64,000 bases of DNA from Mycobacterium sp. 3519A. Its GTDB lineage: Bacteria; Actinomycetota; Actinomycetes; Mycobacteriales; Mycobacteriaceae. A program made the translations under genes and the position numbers. Location: NCBI RefSeq assembly GCF_900240945.1, contig NZ_OESG01000013.1:558001-622000 (forward strand). The letters run 5' to 3'. Shown in pieces: positions 1-7,168 of the stretch (within the stretch, counting starts at the first letter, position 1; each line of letters starts with the position of its first letter). The notes beneath the pieces are model-generated. The model did no database searches and had not been told where the DNA came from. It worked only from the letters and a program-made list of their open reading frames with translations.

Positions 1-1
1 G

Positions 2-373
2 GCGGAGGCGGCGGCGCGTGGGCTGACCGCCGACGACGCGCCCGCCGAGGACGCGTTGCTGCCGGACACGACCGCACGGCTGGAGATCGGCAGCGTCGCG
101 GCCGCCGTGCTGTCGCACCCCGCGGCGCGTGCGTTGTTCGTCGACGTGACCGCGTCCGTCGACATCGCCGAGGCGCAGGTGCGCGACTACCGTGACCACA
201 ACCCGCGGCGGTTCAGCAGCGACGCCGAGGTCGCCGACCACCTGCTCGGCGCCGCCCGGCGTCGCGCATTCCGGTTGTGGCTGGATGGGCGATGCGCCGA
301 ATTGGTCGAGCTTGCACCGGGTTACGAGCATCCCGGCGACCCCCGTCAGCCCGACAACACCCACCGGCACTGA
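2..373 (+). CDS. C-terminal part of a FabD2-like conserved protein (5' end outside window)
   Basis: The reading frame is open from the first bases of the window, so the true start lies upstream. About 123 residues are visible, Ala- and Arg-rich, ending in a polar, disordered-looking tail. I do not recognise a catalytic motif. The stop TGA overlaps the ATG of the ROK kinase by one base, so the two genes are translationally coupled. In M. tuberculosis the gene just before this ROK kinase is Rv0649 (fabD2, a weakly supported malonyl-CoA transacylase name), so an ortholog is the best guess. That is inference from position only; a GHSxG transacylase motif would have to lie upstream. Confidence 0.55.
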   Translation, partial: AEAAARGLTADDAPAEDALLPDTTARLEIGSVAAAVLSHPAARALFVDVTASVDIAEAQVRDYRDHNPRRFSSDAEVADHLLGAARRRAFRLWLDGRCAELVELAPGYEHPGDPRQPDNTHRH

Positions 374-1293
374 TGACGCTGGCACTCGTGCTCGACATCG
401 GTGGCACGAAGATCGCGGCCGGGCTCGTCGACGGGGACGGGACGCTGGTGCACCACGCCAAGCTGCCGACACCGGACGGGGACGCCGAGGCGGTGTGGAC
501 GGTCGTCGAGGTGTTGGTCACCGAAACCCTCGCCTCGGCCAGGGGAGACGTGCGAGGCGTCGGGATCTCGTCGGCCGGTCCGATCGACCTGCCGAGCGGA
601 ACCGTCAGCCCCATCAATATCACGCAGTGGCAACGCTTTCCGATCGTCGACCGGGTGATGGCCCTCACCGGTGCGCCGGTCAGGCTCGGCGGCGACGGGC
701 TGTGCATGGCCCTGGGAGAGCGGTGGCGTGGCGCGGGCCGCGGCGCCCAGTTCCTGCTCGGCATGGTGGTCTCCACCGGCGTCGGCGGTGGCCTCGTCCT
801 CGACGGCGCCCCCTATGACGGGCGGACCGGCAACGCCGGCCACGTCGGCCACGTCGTCGTCGACCCCGACGGTGGCCCCTGCTCGTGCGGCGGCCGCGGC
901 TGCGTCGAGACGATCGCCGCAGGACCGCGGATGGCCCACTGGGCTCGCGAAAATGGTTGGGATGCACCGGAAGAGGCTGACGCGAAGGAACTGGCGGACG
1001 CCGCCAATGCGGGCGACCCGGTGGCACTGCGCGCCTTTCGCCGCGGCGCGACGGCGGTGGCGGCGATGATCGCATCCGTCGGGGCGGTGTGCGACCTCGA
1101 CCTCGTCGTCATCGGCGGCGGGGTGGCCAAGTCCGGCGGGTTGCTGTTCGACCCGGTCCGCGAAAAGTTGACCACCCTCGCCCGCCTCGACTTCATCCGC
1201 GATCTGCGCGTGCTGCCCGCCGAACTCGGCGGCGAGGCGGGCCTGGTCGGCGCGGCGGCGCTGCTGGACGCCTCGGATCAGCTAGCTACCTGA
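373..1293 (+). CDS. ROK-family sugar kinase
   Basis: 306 residues beginning MTLALVLDIGGTKIAAG. The DIGGTK phosphate-binding loop is at the extreme N-terminus. The ROK zinc-binding region is visible near residue 170, with GHVGHV followed by CSCGGRGCVE, whose cysteines bind structural zinc in the family. A final glycine-rich GGGVAKSGG segment fits the adenosine-binding part. Length is typical for a ROK glucokinase or N-acetylsugar kinase. The ATG shares one base with the preceding stop, which fixes the start. The M. tuberculosis counterpart by synteny is Rv0650. The sugar substrate cannot be told from sequence. Confidence 0.88.
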   Translation: MTLALVLDIGGTKIAAGLVDGDGTLVHHAKLPTPDGDAEAVWTVVEVLVTETLASARGDVRGVGISSAGPIDLPSGTVSPINITQWQRFPIVDRVMALTGAPVRLGGDGLCMALGERWRGAGRGAQFLLGMVVSTGVGGGLVLDGAPYDGRTGNAGHVGHVVVDPDGGPCSCGGRGCVETIAAGPRMAHWARENGWDAPEEADAKELADAANAGDPVALRAFRRGATAVAAMIASVGAVCDLDLVVIGGGVAKSGGLLFDPVREKLTTLARLDFIRDLRVLPAELGGEAGLVGAAALLDASDQLAT

Positions 1294-1398
1294 CCACCAC
1301 ACCGACCTAACTCGGCCATCGGTTCTGATGGCCAGTCCATAATTCCATTGCGTTACCAAAACGTTATCTTGGCGTCGGCTGGCCTATACTCTGGCGAC

Positions 1399-2682
1399 GT
1401 GAGCTCAGCGCGGGAGTTCGTGCGAGACGCCGGCGACCTGTTCGTCACTGCGGGACGGCTACTGGGTCGTCACTGGCCGGTGCTGCTCAGCCTGGCGCTC
1501 GCCGGTATGGCGTTCCGTGGCGCGGCGCTCTGGGCGGCCGTCGAGGTCAGCGATCACGTCAACTGGTTGGGCCACGGGTTGGTGATCCTCGCCCCGCTCG
1601 GGTTCCTGGTCGCGATGATCGTGATGTTGCGGGTGTTGCGCCGTGACCTGCCGAATGCCGAGCGAGTGCTGTCCAGCACCGCGCCTGCGGACGCGACGAC
1701 CGGACGCGAACGCCGCCTGATCGACGTCACCACCTCGATGGTGGTGCCGTTCTTCGCGGTCTACGTCAGCGCCGGGTTGTTGAGCCAGGACGTCGCGCAG
1801 TTTCTCAACGAGGCCGGTGTCGACGAACTGAATCAGATCGACTTCTACGGCACGGGTACGGGCCCGGATTTCAGTCGCGTGTTCATCAACAGTGTGTACC
1901 TGGTGGCCGGCCTGGTGCTCGCGGCGTGGGTGCTGCGGTTCGCGATCGGTCGCGTCGAAAAGCGCTGGAAATTCCTCGGGTTCGCGGTTCTGGGCGCGCT
2001 GGTCGAGGTGTACTGGTCGGCGAATGTCGCCGGCTACATCGATGGGCAGAAGGCGGCGGTCAAAGACTGGCTGCAGAGCCGCGTCGCCGTCGCGCAGGTG
2101 ACCGACGTCTACGACGGGGTGATCGATCAGTTGGGCCCGCTGTCCCACCCGGTGGATGCCGTCACGACGTGGCTTGTCGGACTTCTGGATTCGATCGACG
2201 CGGTGGTGATCCTGCCGTTGGCGTGGATCACCGTCGGCGCGGTGGTGCTCGGTCACAAGCTGGCCCCGCCGCCGCGTTTCGAGCATCCGTGGCTCGATCG
2301 GGCCAAGCGGGTGCCGAAGCCGGTGGTGAACACCATCGGCGGGGTAACCGCCGACGTCAGTTCACGTTTCACCGCCCTGTTCGAGGCGCTGCGCACGATG
2401 GCCAGGGCCGGTCTGGTGCCGATGCTGCTGTTCGGGCTGGCTTCGCTGGTGGCGCTTCGGATTCCTTACTTCGTCAGCGCGGTGTGGCGTGCGGTGGCCG
2501 GTCCCGTCAACAGTGACACGTACACGGCGTGGGCGCCGATCGAAGGCGCCATCGAGGGTGCGCTGATGTTGACGGTGTTGGCCGTGTTGCTGGCGGCCGG
2601 TGTGGATCGGATGCTGAAGGCCGTCAGTCCAGCTGCACCGCAAGGTAATTCGGGTTTTCCCACCACAGCAGCACCTGTGTGA
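1399..2682 (+). CDS. Conserved polytopic membrane protein
   Basis: The likely start is GTG 1399 (VSSAREFVRDAGDLF), because TATACT at 1385-1390 lies 8 bases upstream and suggests a leaderless transcript; an in-frame start further up at 1348 is less likely. About 427 residues with roughly eight hydrophobic segments (near 24-44, 55-78, 107-125, 163-183, 190-208, 255-275, 330-350 and 385-405) and a cytosolic-looking linker rich in Pro, Lys and Arg around 280-300. No transporter signature is recognisable. The 3' end overlaps the convergent gene on the other strand by 59 bases. Function unknown. Confidence 0.75.
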   Translation: MSSAREFVRDAGDLFVTAGRLLGRHWPVLLSLALAGMAFRGAALWAAVEVSDHVNWLGHGLVILAPLGFLVAMIVMLRVLRRDLPNAERVLSSTAPADATTGRERRLIDVTTSMVVPFFAVYVSAGLLSQDVAQFLNEAGVDELNQIDFYGTGTGPDFSRVFINSVYLVAGLVLAAWVLRFAIGRVEKRWKFLGFAVLGALVEVYWSANVAGYIDGQKAAVKDWLQSRVAVAQVTDVYDGVIDQLGPLSHPVDAVTTWLVGLLDSIDAVVILPLAWITVGAVVLGHKLAPPPRFEHPWLDRAKRVPKPVVNTIGGVTADVSSRFTALFEALRTMARAGLVPMLLFGLASLVALRIPYFVSAVWRAVAGPVNSDTYTAWAPIEGAIEGALMLTVLAVLLAAGVDRMLKAVSPAAPQGNSGFPTTAAPV

Positions 2683-3235
2683 TCTGCGCGGTGCGTGGCA
2701 CCACCACGACGGGTTGGGTGGTCCAATTCGGCGGCCGCTGTTCGCCGGGGAGCACGGTTCGCGGTTCGCCGGCGCTTATCGAGGGCGCCGGCCCGGGATG
2801 ACCCTCCGGCACGCAGGGCCAGATGTTCTGGCTCAGGCCGTTGACGATCGGGCGGTACAGATAGCGGTTGCCGTCCGTGTCGAGCAGCGCCATCCTGCAA
2901 CCGAACAGCACCTGATCGGGTGCCGCCTCGAAGTCCATGGTGACCCGGATGCCGGTGAGTTCGGACGGCAGTTTGAGCTTGGCCACCTCACCGCGGTCGG
3001 GCGGGTCGGTGGCGGTCACCTTGACGCGAAAGCTCCGGGTGCTCTCACCTGTGGCGTCGGAGAAGGATCCGGTCCACGTCACCCACTGGTCGAGGTCACC
3101 TGTGGCGGCGGCGTGCCGCAGGTCGGCATCCCACCAATAATCCTGCAGCCGTTGAGCATTCGCGCTGACGGCGAGCACGGCGGTGATCGGCAGGGCGATC
3201 AGGCCCCACCGGTTGCGGCGAAGCCAAGCCCTCAC
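2624..3235 (-). CDS. Membrane-anchored exported protein, third gene of an unknown operon
   Basis: 203 residues. The start GTG (3235-3233) overlaps the preceding stop as GTGA. The N-terminus VRAWLRRNRWG is strongly positive and is followed by one hydrophobic segment (about residues 12-27), so the rest is probably outside the membrane. The outer part has a Trp- and Tyr-rich segment (QDYWWDADL, WVTWTGSF), two cysteines near 120-140 and a C-terminal WWENPNY motif. No family is recognised. It shares layout, coupling and GTGAG start with the two genes upstream, so the three probably form one complex or pathway. It overlaps the convergent membrane gene by 59 bases. Confidence 0.72.
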   Translation of the reverse strand: MRAWLRRNRWGLIALPITAVLAVSANAQRLQDYWWDADLRHAAATGDLDQWVTWTGSFSDATGESTRSFRVKVTATDPPDRGEVAKLKLPSELTGIRVTMDFEAAPDQVLFGCRMALLDTDGNRYLYRPIVNGLSQNIWPCVPEGHPGPAPSISAGEPRTVLPGEQRPPNWTTQPVVVVPRTAQITQVLLWWENPNYLAVQLD

Positions 3236-3804
3236 GACGCGTCCATCCCGGCCTGGCGGATCTCGACCGTCTCGACGGTGTCCCAGAGGCGTTCGACGTC
3301 GCCCGCTCCGATGCCGAGATCGATTCGCGCCACGTCGTCGCGGCGGCGGTCGTCGGCGCTGCGGGCGACCACCAACGTCGCGCCCTGCAGTCCATCTTTC
3401 GGCACCTCGAACGGCATCTGCACCCGCCACGGCACCCCGGTCGGCGCCGACTCCCAGCCGTAGCCCGACCTCGGGTCGATCAGGAAGGTGCGGCCGTGGG
3501 TGTCCTCGAGCGAGATCCCGGGTTTGGCCAGCGGGCGGCCGCGGGCCACCACGGTGGCGTCGACGATCAGCCACCGGCCCGGTGTGCCCACCTTGCCCCG
3601 CGGCGTGTCCAACGACTTTGCGGCATGCACGCCGTCGACGGTGACGTCGGCGTAGACCATGTGCACCCGGTCGCCGACCCCGGCGGAGTGCTCGAACGGC
3701 CTCGTGTCGGTGCGGTCGATGGGCAGTGCGGAGTCGATCGCCTGCCCGGCTGCGAGCACGGCCAGCACAGCGACGCCGGTGCCGATCCGAAGCGGCCAGC
3801 TCAC
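3232..3804 (-). CDS. Membrane-anchored exported protein, second gene of an unknown operon
   Basis: 190 residues beginning VSWPLRIGTGVAVLAVLAAGQAID: a short positive N-terminus and one hydrophobic helix, then a soluble domain of beta-rich appearance containing VHMVYADVTVDGV and GRWLIVDATVVARG. This alternation resembles DUF4352-like immunoglobulin-type lipoprotein domains, but the similarity is only impressionistic. GTG 3804 is chosen because it overlaps the previous stop as GTGA; upstream in-frame codons would run back over the neighbour. Both ends overlap neighbours by four bases. Function unknown. Confidence 0.72.
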   Translation of the reverse strand: MSWPLRIGTGVAVLAVLAAGQAIDSALPIDRTDTRPFEHSAGVGDRVHMVYADVTVDGVHAAKSLDTPRGKVGTPGRWLIVDATVVARGRPLAKPGISLEDTHGRTFLIDPRSGYGWESAPTGVPWRVQMPFEVPKDGLQGATLVVARSADDRRRDDVARIDLGIGAGDVERLWDTVETVEIRQAGMDAS

Positions 3805-4433
3805 GACGTTTCCTCGGTGGCATCCGCGACGGGCAGCGTCACCGTCGCGGCTTCGTCGGGATCCTGCCAAGCGAGTTCGTCGGGTGAGATGGTCTCGCCG
3901 CGCAGCGTCAACTCGGCCACGCCCAGGCGAAGCTGCCGCGGCGGCGGCCCGCTGAATTCCCATACGGCCGCAAGGTGATAGCTCAGCCCCGGGCTGAGCG
4001 TCGAGACGGCGACGTTCGAGTCGGCGTCATACACCGACGGTGTCGCGGGCGCCAGGGCGTCGTCGAGCGCCACCAGATTCCGGTTCAGGTACGACTTCGC
4101 GCGCGGCACCGGCGCCAGGTAGTAGGCGCCGACGGACTGGTCGCTGAGGTTCTCGGCGTCGAGGAGCAAGACCATCAAGTGATTGCCTGCGGTGAGCGGT
4201 TCGGCCACACCCTCGATCTCGTCGACTGCGACGGCCCGCTTGACGGTCAGCTTGAACGGCTGCGCGGTGATTTCGGTGCCGGGCTCGACGTCGTCGACCC
4301 GGTCGGCCAGCGGCACGTGGTCGAGTCCACCGAAGAAACCGGAGACACCCAGCAGTACCGCCGCGATGGGGACGCCGACGCGGGTCGCGGGGCTGGCGGC
4401 CAGCCACCGCGTGACGACCCGTCGCGCCCTCAC
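3801..4433 (-). CDS. Membrane-anchored exported protein, first gene of an unknown operon
   Basis: About 210 residues from GTG 4433 (VRARRVVTRWLAASPATRVG); an ATG at 4466 would add 11 residues and cannot be excluded. I prefer the GTG because all three operon members then begin GTGAG. One hydrophobic helix (about residues 18-37) follows the basic N-terminus. The outer domain contains LTAGNHLMVLLLDAENLSD and a conserved-looking LRLGVAELTLRG segment near the end, again beta-rich. It is head gene of a run of three with four-base overlaps. Not recognised. Confidence 0.7.
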   Translation of the reverse strand: MRARRVVTRWLAASPATRVGVPIAAVLLGVSGFFGGLDHVPLADRVDDVEPGTEITAQPFKLTVKRAVAVDEIEGVAEPLTAGNHLMVLLLDAENLSDQSVGAYYLAPVPRAKSYLNRNLVALDDALAPATPSVYDADSNVAVSTLSPGLSYHLAAVWEFSGPPPRQLRLGVAELTLRGETISPDELAWQDPDEAATVTLPVADATEETS

Positions 4434-4493
4434 AGCCTCATGACACCAAAACATTTGCGTTTTCACAAACGTCTGTCAGCGGCCCCAGAGACT

Positions 4494-4556
4494 CGTGAGC
4501 GACCGCAAAATGCCGCATTTTCGCGGCGTGTCGCTGTGCAGACACGGTCACTCGCG
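4494..4556. repeat. Imperfect inverted repeat
   Basis: The outer arms CGTGAGCGACCG (4494-4505) and CGGTCACTCGCG (4545-4556) pair at 10 of 12 positions. Inside, AAAATG (4507-4512) and CATTTT (4516-4521) are complementary around a CCG loop. There is no T run. It could be a dispersed intergenic element or a hairpin between divergent units. Confidence 0.45.
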
Positions 4557-4584
4557 GGTGAAGAGCGGCCAGGGAGGCGCTGTT

Positions 4585-4614
4585 TTGGCTGATCGCGACG
4601 TGGTCCGCTATTCT
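4585..4614 (+). promoter_or_regulatory. Predicted SigA-type promoter of rplJ-rplL
   Basis: TTGGCT at 4585-4590, an 18-base spacer and TATTCT at 4609-4614. This would put the start of transcription near 4621 and give a leader of about 220 bases before rplJ, which fits autogenous L10 control. Confidence 0.5.
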
Positions 4615-4751
4615 TGACCGGTTCCACCAAAGACCGTCGGTCACCGAGTTATCGGTTGAAGGTCCGGACGTATCTGTTGTTCTTCGCGCAAGCGGCTCAT
4701 CAGATACCCGGCGGCCCACGCAGGAGGACGAGGCTAGTAGCTGTTTCTGCG

Positions 4752-4777
4752 CGCCCCGACCTGTCTGCGTCGGGGCG
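4752..4777 (+). promoter_or_regulatory. GC-rich hairpin in the rplJ leader (candidate L10-binding or attenuator element)
   Basis: CGCCCCGAC (4752-4760) pairs perfectly with GTCGGGGCG (4769-4777) around an eight-base loop, followed by a short T-containing stretch. L10 leaders are known autoregulatory RNAs in many bacteria. Assigning this hairpin to that role is inference from position. Confidence 0.5.
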
Positions 4778-4843
4778 TTCGTCATTTCCGGCCACCTTCG
4801 GTTGTAGGCGGGACAACCCGATACCAACACGAGGAGGCAATGC

Positions 4844-5416
4844 ATGGCCAAGGCTGACAAGGCCACCGCGGTCGCCGACATCGCCGAGCAGTTCAAGGAT
4901 TCGACGGCCACCCTGGTCACCGAGTACCGCGGGCTGACCGTCGCCAACCTCAAAGACCTGCGCCGCTCGCTCGGTGATTCCGCCACCTACACGGTCGCCA
5001 AGAACACGCTGGTCAAGCGTGCCGCGGCGGAGGCGGGCATCGACGGGCTCGACGACTTGTTCGTCGGCCCGACGGCGATCGCGTTCGTCAAGGGTGAGGC
5101 CGTCGACGCCGCCAAGGCGCTGAAGACCTTCGCCAAGGACAACAAGGCGCTGGTCATCAAGGGCGGCTACATGGACGGCCGCGCCCTGAGCGTCTCCGAG
5201 GTCGAGCGGATCGCCGATCTGGAGTCGCGTGAGGTGCTGCTGGCCAAGCTGGCCGGCGCGATGAAGGCGAACCTGTCCAAGGCTGCTGGCCTGTTCACAG
5301 CCCAGCAGGCGCAGGCAGCCCGGCTGTTCGCGGCACTGCAAGAGAAGAAAGCCGCCGAGGCACCCGCCGAGGCCGCATCCGAGAGCCCGGCGCCGTCCGA
5401 CGACGCTGCCGAATAA
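4844..5416 (+). CDS. rplJ: 50S ribosomal protein L10
   Basis: 190 residues beginning [20 protein letters not shown], with the L10 core ([31 protein letters not shown]) and an Ala/Glu/Pro-rich C-terminal tail usual in actinobacteria. L10 anchors the L7/L12 dimers to the ribosomal stalk at 23S rRNA. GAGGAGG (4831-4837) sits seven bases before the ATG. It is followed 45 bases later by rplL in the classic stalk operon order. Confidence 0.97.
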   Translation: MAKADKATAVADIAEQFKDSTATLVTEYRGLTVANLKDLRRSLGDSATYTVAKNTLVKRAAAEAGIDGLDDLFVGPTAIAFVKGEAVDAAKALKTFAKDNKALVIKGGYMDGRALSVSEVERIADLESREVLLAKLAGAMKANLSKAAGLFTAQQAQAARLFAALQEKKAAEAPAEAASESPAPSDDAAE

Positions 5417-5461
5417 CCCGACCACCAACCCAGCACGTAAGTAAGTAAGGAAGGACCAATC

Positions 5462-5854
5462 ATGGCCAAGCTGTCCACCGATGACCTGCTCGACGCGTTC
5501 AAGGAATTGACGCTGCTCGAGCTCTCTGAGTTCGTCAAGAAGTTCGAGGAGACCTTCGAGGTCACCGCCGCCGCCCCGGTCGCCGTTGCGGCTGCCGCTC
5601 CCGCCGCAGGTGGGGCCGCCGCCGAGGCCGCCGAGGAGCAGTCGGAGTTCGACGTCATCCTCGAGGGTGCCGGCGACAAGAAGATCGGCGTCATCAAGGT
5701 CGTCCGCGAGATCGTCTCCGGCCTGGGCCTCAAGGAGGCCAAGGACCTGGTCGACAGCGCTCCCAAGCCGCTGCTCGAGAAGGTCGCCAAGGAGGCTGCC
5801 GAGGAGGCCAAGGCCAAGCTCGAGGCCGCAGGCGCGACGGTCACCGTCAAGTAA
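5462..5854 (+). CDS. rplL: 50S ribosomal protein L7/L12
   Basis: 130 residues. The N-terminal dimerisation domain ([28 protein letters not shown]), the Ala-rich hinge (about residues 37-60) and the C-terminal factor-binding domain (EKKIGV-type [26 protein letters not shown]) are all present. It forms the mobile stalk that recruits translation GTPases. GGAAGGA lies a few bases before the ATG. Hairpins immediately follow the stop codon. Confidence 0.98.
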   Translation: MAKLSTDDLLDAFKELTLLELSEFVKKFEETFEVTAAAPVAVAAAAPAAGGAAAEAAEEQSEFDVILEGAGDKKIGVIKVVREIVSGLGLKEAKDLVDSAPKPLLEKVAKEAAEEAKAKLEAAGATVTVK

Positions 5855-5888
5855 GGGCAAACCCTTACGTCGGCTGAGCCGACAAAAA
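5851..5888 (+). terminator. Tandem hairpins after rplL
   Basis: GTAAGGG (5851-5857) pairs with CCCTTAC (5862-5868), overlapping the rplL stop. GTCGGC (5869-5874) pairs with GCCGAC (5878-5883) and is followed by an A run rather than a T run. This could end rplJL transcription or protect the 3' end. The lack of a U tract lowers confidence in intrinsic termination. Confidence 0.5.
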
Positions 5889-6085
5889 CCCTTAGGGTGT
5901 GGGGCGGATCTGGCAAACAGGTCCGCCTCACATTCGTCTATGCGGGGTGGTTACGGTTCATCTAGAGACCATCACAATGTGACGGCAGACGTGTGTCGTG
6001 GTCAGAAGGCGTAAGCTACAGTGACTCAAGCCACAGGCGGGAGGGCATGTGGCGGGCAGCGTAATACTTGGCGGAAGGATCGCGC

Positions 6086-7165
6086 GTGGGCATCGGAATT
6101 CAAGTTGAGGGACTGACCAAGTCCTTCGGGGCCCAGCGAATTTGGGAAGACGTCACCATGGAGATCCCGGCCGGTGAGGTCAGCGTCCTGTTGGGCCCGT
6201 CGGGTACCGGCAAGTCGGTCTTTCTGAAGTCCCTGATCGGCCTGTTGCGCCCGGAGCGCGGCAAGATCATCGTCGACGGCACCAACATCATCGAGTGCTC
6301 GGCCAAGGAGCTCTACGAGATCCGCACGCTGTTCGGCGTGATGTTCCAGGACGGCGCGCTGTTCGGCTCGATGAGCCTGTATGACAACACTGCTTTCCCC
6401 TTGCGTGAGCACACCAAGAAGAAGGAAAGCGAGATCCGCAACATCGTCATGGAGAAGCTGGAACTCGTCGGCTTGGGTGGTGACGAGAACAAGTTCCCCG
6501 GCGAGATCTCCGGTGGTATGCGCAAGCGCGCCGGTCTGGCCCGCTCGCTGGTGCTCGATCCGCAGATCATCCTGTGCGACGAGCCGGACTCCGGTTTGGA
6601 CCCGGTGCGTACCGCGTATCTGTCGCAGTTGCTGATCGACATCAACGCCCAGATCGACTGCACGATCCTGATCGTCACGCACAACATCAACATCGCCCGC
6701 ACGGTGCCCGACAACATGGGCATGTTGTTCCGTAAGCACCTGGTCATGTTCGGTCCGCGTGAGGTGCTGTTGACCAGTGACGAGCCCGTCGTCCGCCAGT
6801 TCCTCAACGGCCGCCGGATTGGGCCGATCGGGATGAGTGAAGAGAAGGACGAATCGACGATGGCTGAAGAGCAGGCCATGGTCGACGCTGGTCATCACGA
6901 CGGCGGTGTCGAGGAGATCGAGGGTGTGCCGCCGCAGATTCAGGCGACACCCGGTATGCCCGAACGCCAGGCCGTTGGTCGTCGTCAGGCACGGGTGCGC
7001 GAGCTGATGCACACGCTGCCGCCCAAGGCACAGGCGGCGATCCGCGACGACCTCGAGGGCACCCACCAGTACTCGGCGTCGGAGTTCGGTAATGAAGCGA
7101 CCGCGCGGCACCGCAACATCGACGACGACGCCCCGACCGGGGCGATCCCTCGAGTCGAGAGGTAG
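6086..7165 (+). CDS. mkl: Mce-system ABC transporter ATPase
   Basis: 359 residues, the same length as M. tuberculosis Mkl (Rv0655). GTG 6086 is chosen because GGAAGG lies seven bases upstream; a TTG at 6068 is the alternative. Walker A GPSGTGKS (about residue 38), signature SGGMRKRAGLARSLV, Walker B IILCDEPDSGLD and the switch histidine in VTHN are all present. The extended C-terminus (about 260-359) is low in complexity and ends in an Asp-rich tail, as in the MceG/Mkl family. It energises Mce lipid or cholesterol importers encoded elsewhere. The next gene begins three bases after the stop. Confidence 0.93.
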   Translation: MGIGIQVEGLTKSFGAQRIWEDVTMEIPAGEVSVLLGPSGTGKSVFLKSLIGLLRPERGKIIVDGTNIIECSAKELYEIRTLFGVMFQDGALFGSMSLYDNTAFPLREHTKKKESEIRNIVMEKLELVGLGGDENKFPGEISGGMRKRAGLARSLVLDPQIILCDEPDSGLDPVRTAYLSQLLIDINAQIDCTILIVTHNINIARTVPDNMGMLFRKHLVMFGPREVLLTSDEPVVRQFLNGRRIGPIGMSEEKDESTMAEEQAMVDAGHHDGGVEEIEGVPPQIQATPGMPERQAVGRRQARVRELMHTLPPKAQAAIRDDLEGTHQYSASEFGNEATARHRNIDDDAPTGAIPRVER

Positions 7166-7168
7166 CCG

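Larger units (their letters stand above)
4434..4843. other. 410-base intergenic region upstream of rplJ
   Basis: This gap separates the divergent unknown operon from rplJ. It holds an imperfect inverted repeat (4494-4556), a plausible promoter (4585-4614) and a structured rplJ leader with a GC-rich hairpin (4752-4777). I see no convincing additional coding region; short open frames here lack coding character. Confidence 0.6.
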
